Shown: in pieces, positions 37,478 through 64,000 of the stretch | Layout of the letters: each line of letters opens with the position of its first letter | How positions within the stretch are numbered: the first letter of the stretch is position 1 | Origin: Apostichopus japonicus | Lineage: Eukaryota; Echinodermata; Holothuroidea; Aspidochirotida; Stichopodidae | DNA length: 64,000 bases | NCBI RefSeq assembly: GCF_037975245.1 | Contig: NC_092562.1 | Span: 4,830,001 to 4,894,000, forward strand | Reading direction: 5' to 3' | Position numbers and translations under genes: made by a program | The notes under the pieces: generated by a model | Databases searched by the model: none | Seen by the model: only the letters and a program-made list of their open reading frames with translations | What the model was told of the DNA's origin: nothing

Positions 37478-37860
37478 TGCGCCTCATTATTGCATCACCC
37501 GCGTCTGATGAAATAACTCAACCAGAAGTATACCGTATATAATTATGTTTGACATTTTAAACTCAGGTGGCCTATATTGTCTTTACTGCATCTTTATATA
37601 ATGATATGGAACTAAAATAAAACCCCGTAAATTACCAACAATATCTTTATAATGATATGAAACTATATAAGGCCCCGTAAATTACCAACACTAAAGCAAC
37701 ATAGACATAGTAAATCAGGAAACGGAGACTAACCGCTCGATTAAATTGTCTGTTTCTTGTAATAAAAAGGAATCAGTCAACCACTGTATATATATGAGTA
37801 TCGTGAATGATTAAATTGACTGATTTCCTGAAATACATTTAAGGATTGTTGTAAGTGTTA
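37478..37860. repeat. Direct repeat, right copy, bracketed by 21-bp duplication
   Basis: High-identity copy of 34861-35255 placed in the 3' UTR of the orphan receptor. The same 21 bases occur at 37454-37474 and 37863-37883, right outside this copy, like a target-site duplication. Confidence 0.85.
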
Positions 37861-37926
37861 AACTTTCTAAACTTGATATTTCTGTAAATGTTCATCTATT
37901 TTAATTGTCTATTATATATATATATA

Positions 37927-38221
37927 CAGGGTTATAGCTAAGAGATTGTGAGTGTTGGTTAAATAAATTTGCGAAGCGTAGCTCTCGCATCTCACGGACG
38001 GGGGTCCAGGGGCCCGCTTAATGGCCCCTTGTAGGGTCCAGGGGAAAAGGTGACGTTGTTATCATGTTTTACGGCAAGGGAAAGATAAATTTGTTACTTT
38101 TGTTGTATTTCACAAGCATTTTACTATGTTTTGTGCCGGCCAGTGGACTGTTTATTCACTTCCAATGCCGGCCGGCAGGCGTGAGTGGCGGTTACCACCG
38201 GCCGCCGCCGTGGCTATAACC

Positions 38222-38224
<3 letters not shown>
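37927..38224. mobile_element. MITE with CAGGGTTATAGC ends inside (TA)n
   Basis: Perfect 12-base inverted ends CAGGGTTATAGC and GCTATAACCCTG bound 298 bases, with TATATA outside both. The ends resemble those of the element at 20664-20907, suggesting a hAT-like family (inference). Confidence 0.8.
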
Positions 38225-39139
<915 letters not shown>

Positions 39140-39140
<1 letters not shown>

Positions 39141-39958
39141 TGCGGGAGGCATGGGTTCAAATCCAGGTGGAGGCTGGAAGTTTTTTCTCTGTTCTGGATT
39201 TTCCAACTCGTTACAATTTCAAATATATAGCTAAAACCCAAAACGTGAGTTTCAGCAAGGTAGAGATTATCAAATTTGAGCACGCATTTTAATACCTTCG
39301 TAGCGGACTAGATACTAATGTTCTCTGCAACATGTTTACCTTTGCGTTTTACATTTATGACCCTTCTCGCCCCCCTCCCCCCGCACGCGCACATATAAGA
39401 TTCAATGTAGTAGTTGACCTTTTGATTCTGATAATCGTCGACTTGTTATTGTTGATTTAAGTCGCAATGCGGTAGGCCTACTCACTGACAGGAAATACCT
39501 ACGTTCTAGGAATCACGATTTCAACAAACATACGCTAGCTTTAATCGATAGAAAAAGAGAACTTTGCTCTTTATAATTTGTCGGGTCAATCCGGATGCCG
39601 GGAAGGAAATGGTGGAATCTGGCAGATGAATCTATAAACGTCACACGTCGTAATGAGATTGTAATGTACTGTAAGTTCTAAATTCTCATTTAAAGCGCTT
39701 TTAAAAGTTTAAACTTTCACATATATATTTTAAATTTTAAGAATTTGTTTGTATAATTTTCGATTTCCCATTTGCAGTTTTTTATACAATGTATTGTCAG
39801 ATTGTATCAAACAAATTTTCTACCCTTTATACGTTATATTATCGATTTATATATTTGTTTATCATGTTTGTATGTATTTTACTGTAAAGCGCCTTGGAGA
39901 AATTTCTGATTGGATAAGGCGCTATAGAAATTTTGTATAATAAATAAAATAAATAAAT
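39140..39958 (+). mobile_element. Retroposon fragments with LINE-type 3' tail
   Basis: A B-box-like GGGTTCAAATCC lies at about 39151-39162. The 3' end at 39886-39958 reads AAAGCGCCTTGGAGAAATTT, then AAGGCGCTATAGAAATTTTG, then AATAAA repeats, the common invertebrate LINE tail. The middle is degenerate. Confidence 0.6.
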
Positions 39959-42900
39959 TTATTTTGGACGTCGAGCAAAGGATTATTAATAGACCATTCG
40001 TTTTTTTTTAAATAAAAGAGGATATTTTCTTTGGATTTAAGTTTTGCTGAAACATCCATTGAACTTTCTCATCTTTTATATCAAATACTACATTTTCCAG
40101 AAAAAAGTTACAAAATGATAATTTAAATGTGAATGAGTTTCTATATCAATTTAAATTTGCATTACAGGTAGAAAAGCAATTAAGTAATTACAATTCTCCT
40201 GGACCTTTTCCTTATAGCATTTTAAAGTCTGCTTTTGGCGGGTGCCAAGAAAAGAAAAAAAGTAATGAGATTTCCCTTTAATAAAATGACCAAACCGATC
40301 ATGATTGTTATATGTACGTGAATACATCCAAACGAAGTCGTTTATATATTTATTATAATTGGAAGGTATAGTTAAATACAGCAGCATCGGTGAGTATGGT
40401 AACATACGGTGTTACGGTTAATTCTTTCCATGACACATAATAACTTATGTTACAACGAGTTCTCTAAGAGACTAACACAGCGTATACAATCTTCATACTT
40501 TCTCTTGAAATGAGATTGACAATCAGCTCTATCAAAGTTCTGTTTAGTTTTAATATTACTACGTTTCTTGTTGCTTTTTTTTTCACGTTTTCTTACCCGA
40601 GCCTTTTTCCTTTTCCTCGTTGTCACTAGTTTAATAAATAACTTTTGTTTTCACTAATATCCAAGCCCATAGTAACCGAATTAATTGGGGGTGGGGAGGG
40701 GTTGCACATCAACGCAGGAGGATCGCCGTCCTGCGGGGTGTGCCCCTCTCTTTTGAGAAACTTTAGTTTATATAGCTCAGGGGGATTAGATGCAATATTT
40801 TCCCCTACATTTGTATTTTACTCTTCTGTTGTATACAACAGAACCTTATTTTTTATTGAGCTAGAAAATTCGAATTTGGGGTGGGGGGGTGGGCACACGG
40901 ATGCTTGCCTGCTAATGTCCATTATATGTACTACTATCTGTAATTTTCTATACCAAACACCTGATTTGAATTTTGTGTACATGTGAGAAAATAAATGAGA
41001 ATTGATTTGTATTTTCCTTATAATAGTGAGAGTGTGCTGAGATCAAGACTTGAAGTCAAGACACTTTTGTTTATAATTGTGTAATTTGTGAAACCTTGTG
41101 GTACCATTATTAGCTCTGCAAACATATGCACATCCTTCCTAAGATATAATAATACTTTCGACAGCGACTTATTATTTGGTAAAGTTCACTATTTTAATTT
41201 CATCTCACTTAACATGATGGTCCTTCTCACTGTTTTTGAGTTGGGGTGGCGGTAGGGTTAGGCTGAGGTAGAAAATGGGTAATCAATGGGCAGGGCAGTG
41301 TGGGGAGGGTGGGGGGGGGTTGCCTTCTGATCCTCACTGGTGGGATACAAAAGAAAGGGAAAAAAGTGATACACAAGGAGGGTTAACAAACCCACAAAAA
41401 GGAAAGAAAAGCCATGAAAGACATAAGAAAGTAACAATGTTTACAAGTTTAAGTCAATGGTCAGCTCAACCATCAACCAACCTGAGGAACGAACAGATGT
41501 AGAACCCTATGTATTAATCCAAGCAAGTTCACCAAATTAATCTATACCATATTCTTAACAAGACAAGAATTAGATACATTAAAAACCGAAAAAAAAAAGG
41601 ATGGACAATTAAAAAGTTTCTACTCCAAATATTTCTGGTTTTATTTCAGAAGACAACTTCCACATTTTGTTGCCATTTTTATTCAAATATTCCCAGCCAC
41701 CAGAAAAGCTATGATAAAAACAAAATACACCCTCAAGTTTCTATTCAAGACTAATTGTGTGGTCAATTAAGTTATGTTTCAACTCCACTAAGTAACCCCA
41801 TCATACTAAGTCCTGACCATGGAAATGATTTACTACTAAACATCATAGACTTAACCTCCTGATATTTTTTGGAAGCCTTTATACGATTTATGAACTTGTT
41901 TCAAGAAATGATTTAAATTATTGGACTAAACATAACCAGTTACTGTAATGATGTTAAAATTGATACAAATTTGTGTAAACAAAAGAGCAAAAGAAGATCA
42001 CAAGAGCAAGAAAAAGTTAACAAAAACATAAAAAATGGCTTCGTCAGTAATATTTTGGAGCAATGACAAAAAATGGAAAATGAGGCAGTGAAGAACTTAA
42101 CAGTAAAAGTTTTCTTTGATTTTGCTGGCATGTGGAAATATCATACACACAGAAGGATATGCAACAGTTACCGAAATGTAACGTTTAAAGAAAAAAAAAC
42201 GCATGAATTTTACAAATTATATTGTCAACTATTTTAGGTGGATTAATAAAAACAGTCAAAACACTCACCATACACAGTTAAAAAGAATAAAAAAAGATAA
42301 CAAAAAGTAAAACTGAACTCAACGATGAATTTTCAAATAAACATTTCCAAGATATTTCAAGTTCAAAACGTAATTGTGGAAGCAACGAAAAGCTTGGCTC
42401 TTGATTATTATACACTTTTTTGCCCCCCCTGCAATTATATCGTATTCTAAAATAGAATCAATATGTTCCTTTTGCAATAGCTGAAAAAGTTGGAACAATG
42501 AAAACAGAAGAAGCTTTCCAAAGAAATATTATAGATACAATTAAATTGTTTGGATTTCTTGTGTTGTTTTCCTCCAAGAAATCAAGTGCTTTTTTAATGT
42601 AATTTTTATTAAAAGATATTAAGCTAATATTCCCCATAAGGATAAAACCACAACGAAAGCACTGTTTCCAAAATGAGTTGATCTAACCAACACTGAAGAC
42701 AATATTGATCAAGTTTTGACAAATTGTATCATGAAATGAGTATGGTCTGGTAAACGTAAAGGTTGAATTCAGATGCTATGGGACGGAGTAGGGAAACAGG
42801 CGGGAAGGAGGCAGTTGGAGCTGAACAAGTTACTTTCTAAAAGTCTGTTTATTCATAAATCAAGCGGATTATTTCAAAAGTGAGAGCATTTGATATTTAT

Positions 42901-43118
42901 TCTGTTTTGTGTGTGTGTGTGTGTGTGTTTTGCTTCTTATTTTACTTTGTATTGTATGTGTTTGGCAGTGCTGACCTATAACAGCACCAACGCTTGCTGT
43001 CCAGAGGTTTGAAACCAGTAAGGGAGTCGTTATTCCACTGTAGCCATTTGCCACTTTGATCGAACAGGGCTAGTTCTGTTTTGGTGACATATTTTGCTTT
43101 ACTCTTGATATCAAACAT
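39959..43118. other. Intergenic, no gene seen
   Basis: AT-rich sequence with short G-runs (40685, 40882, 41305) and a (GT)n at 42909-42928. A TTTATT at 42848 could be a minus-strand polyadenylation signal for the HYR gene. None of the ORFs has recognisable content. Confidence 0.55.
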
Positions 43119-43245
<127 letters not shown>

Positions 43246-43634
43246 CCTGAGAATGCTTGTACAAGTTTGTTTTCCATTCAAGTCAAGTGTTTAAATGCTT
43301 GTTCATGCTTTATATAAAATACCACTCCATTTAACCTATGTTCTATGCCAAAGAAGGCAAACAAAGAAAAATACCCCATCTCAAAAAAAATACTTCAAAT
43401 CCCCCCCCCCCCTCCCCCTGCAGGGTAACATGTACACATCATTACTGAAAGTGATGATAAAATGACAGCAGCATATTAATCCTGGTCTAAGGTAGCCATT
43501 TGCTCTCAAAAGAATAACCAAACTGAGAATGAGATATAGAAAAAAGAGAGTTTCTTTATCTCCAAAGTTAATTAAAGATTACCAATCAGTTGGAATTCAT
43601 TACCATTGATTTAGAGATGTCAGATCCTGACAGA

Positions 43635-63097
<19,463 letters not shown>

Positions 63098-64000
63098 CTG
63101 CAAGAGACAAAGACAGGTAATATTACAACATTAATAATGGTAAATATATATCAAATGAACATTTTGCAACTATGACTATATCAAATGTGGACTAGTTGTG
63201 CGATGGCATGAAACCTCCCCAAAAATGCTGATTTCAACAGGATTTGTTGTTGAGGTAAACATCAATGCCACAACAAAATACACATTCTATGTACGGATCA
63301 GGATATAGCAGAAACATATTTACAGAACATCATCTTTTAATGTTTGAGGTGTCTGTTGGCATGGTATCTATTACCATGGTATCTGTTGACATGGTATCTC
63401 TTGGCATGGTATTTGTCTGCATGGTATCTGTCCACATGGTCAAGTATTCAGATCTGTTTCAAACAGTGTAAGCAATATTACAGTTTGTTATCTGAAATAA
63501 AGTGGAATACTATCTACTACGAAAAGCAGATTGAATCCCATGCTCGCACTTGTTAACATACTGTTCTTCTATTTTATCAGTGCACAGCTGAATCCAATGT
63601 GGTCTACAAAAGCAAACCACAGATGGTGTTTTGATTGAGATTTGTCACATGTAGTAACATTCTAGGGTCATTTGTGCTGTGTGATTGGAGGGGTTTTCTT
63701 TGGCTCGGCTATGGACGGGATTCATGGAACCTGTTGCTGTAGTATGGAATCTGACACGGAAAACACACTTCAATTCTGTAATGTTTAATAGATTTATTGA
63801 TTTAGTGCATGAGATAAAAACATCTTTGAAAGCAAATTAACACATGCATGCAAGCATGGTGTTTGAGAGGGTGGTAAAGAGAGAGTTGGGGTATAGTGTG
63901 ACTTATTTGGAGGGAAGAACACATACCTGAGTTATTCATATCTTTTTGGGGGGATGTGGGGGAGGCGATCATGAGGGGAGTGAGGAAGATTGTGTTGTGG
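63098..64000. other. Intron of the HYR gene, 5' side
   Basis: Apart from the 18-bp repeat, I see no domain-bearing exon to the window edge. A GTATGT donor at 63926-63921 after a possible 15-base exon is too weak to call. Confidence 0.5.
63345..63440 (+). repeat. 18-bp tandem repeat, about 5 copies
   Basis: The unit CATGGTATCTGTTGA recurs at 18-base spacing with substitutions. Confidence 0.75.

Noticed and set aside
34861-37860. LTR retrotransposon carrying the intronless receptor gene
   Set aside because: No gag, protease or polymerase, no primer-binding site, no short duplication outside the pair, and the receptor has a spliced 5' UTR signal.
63927-63941. A 15-base phase 1-1 exon of the HYR gene
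   Set aside because: Splice sites alone are too weak and the acceptor lacks a good pyrimidine tract.

Overview
The window is animal genomic DNA, not bacterial: genes are cut into short exons with GT-AG (once GC-AG) splice sites, introns are full of (TA)n, (GAT)n, minisatellites and mobile-element debris, and the proteins are metazoan receptors and extracellular proteins. The mix of HYR (hyalin-repeat) plus EGF exons, a gp130-like cytokine receptor and an alpha-1,3-fucosyltransferase suggests a marine deuterostome, most likely an echinoderm (a sea cucumber would fit). That assignment is inference.

Layout. (1) 1-7722, minus: a GT10 alpha-(1,3)-fucosyltransferase, exon 1 (type II membrane anchor and stem) at 7280-7722 and exon 2 (start of the catalytic domain) at 1-427, running off the left edge. 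Its 6.85 kb intron holds a large foldback element and a dead LINE reverse transcriptase. (2) 8.0-10.3 kb: repeat-dense intergenic DNA. (3) 11740-23434, minus: a ten-exon class I cytokine receptor (gp130 type) whose exon phases all agree, giving 561 residues: signal peptide, D1 with C-x9-C-x-W, D2 with a degenerate WSXWS, one more FN3, a membrane helix and a 178-residue tail ending near YxxQ. A 56-bp minisatellite overlaps its stop codon. (4) 23435-26901: intergenic region shared by two divergent genes. (5) 26902-33063, plus: a seven-exon receptor of 308 residues with the same exon-phase pattern but no D1 and only a short tail, so probably a divergent paralogue and perhaps a decoy or accessory chain. 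(6) 36128-37388, plus: an unrecognised single-coding-exon type I receptor of 409 residues with a tyrosine-rich tail, lying between two approximately 390-bp direct repeats. (7) 37.5-43.5 kb: MITE, long (TA)n tracts, a LINE tail, otherwise nothing coding. (8) 43635-63097, minus: the 3' part of a large secreted HYR/EGF/FN3 protein, seventeen exons in the window (10 HYR, 4 EGF, 1 linker, 2 FN3), every internal boundary phase 1; the 5' end lies beyond the right edge.

The most notable pieces are the divergent pair of cytokine-receptor-like genes, the repeat-derived C-terminus of the long one, and the orphan receptor next to them: together a probable immune or cell-signalling receptor cluster. All exon models were built by eye from splice consensus, reading frame and phase; none has transcript support here.
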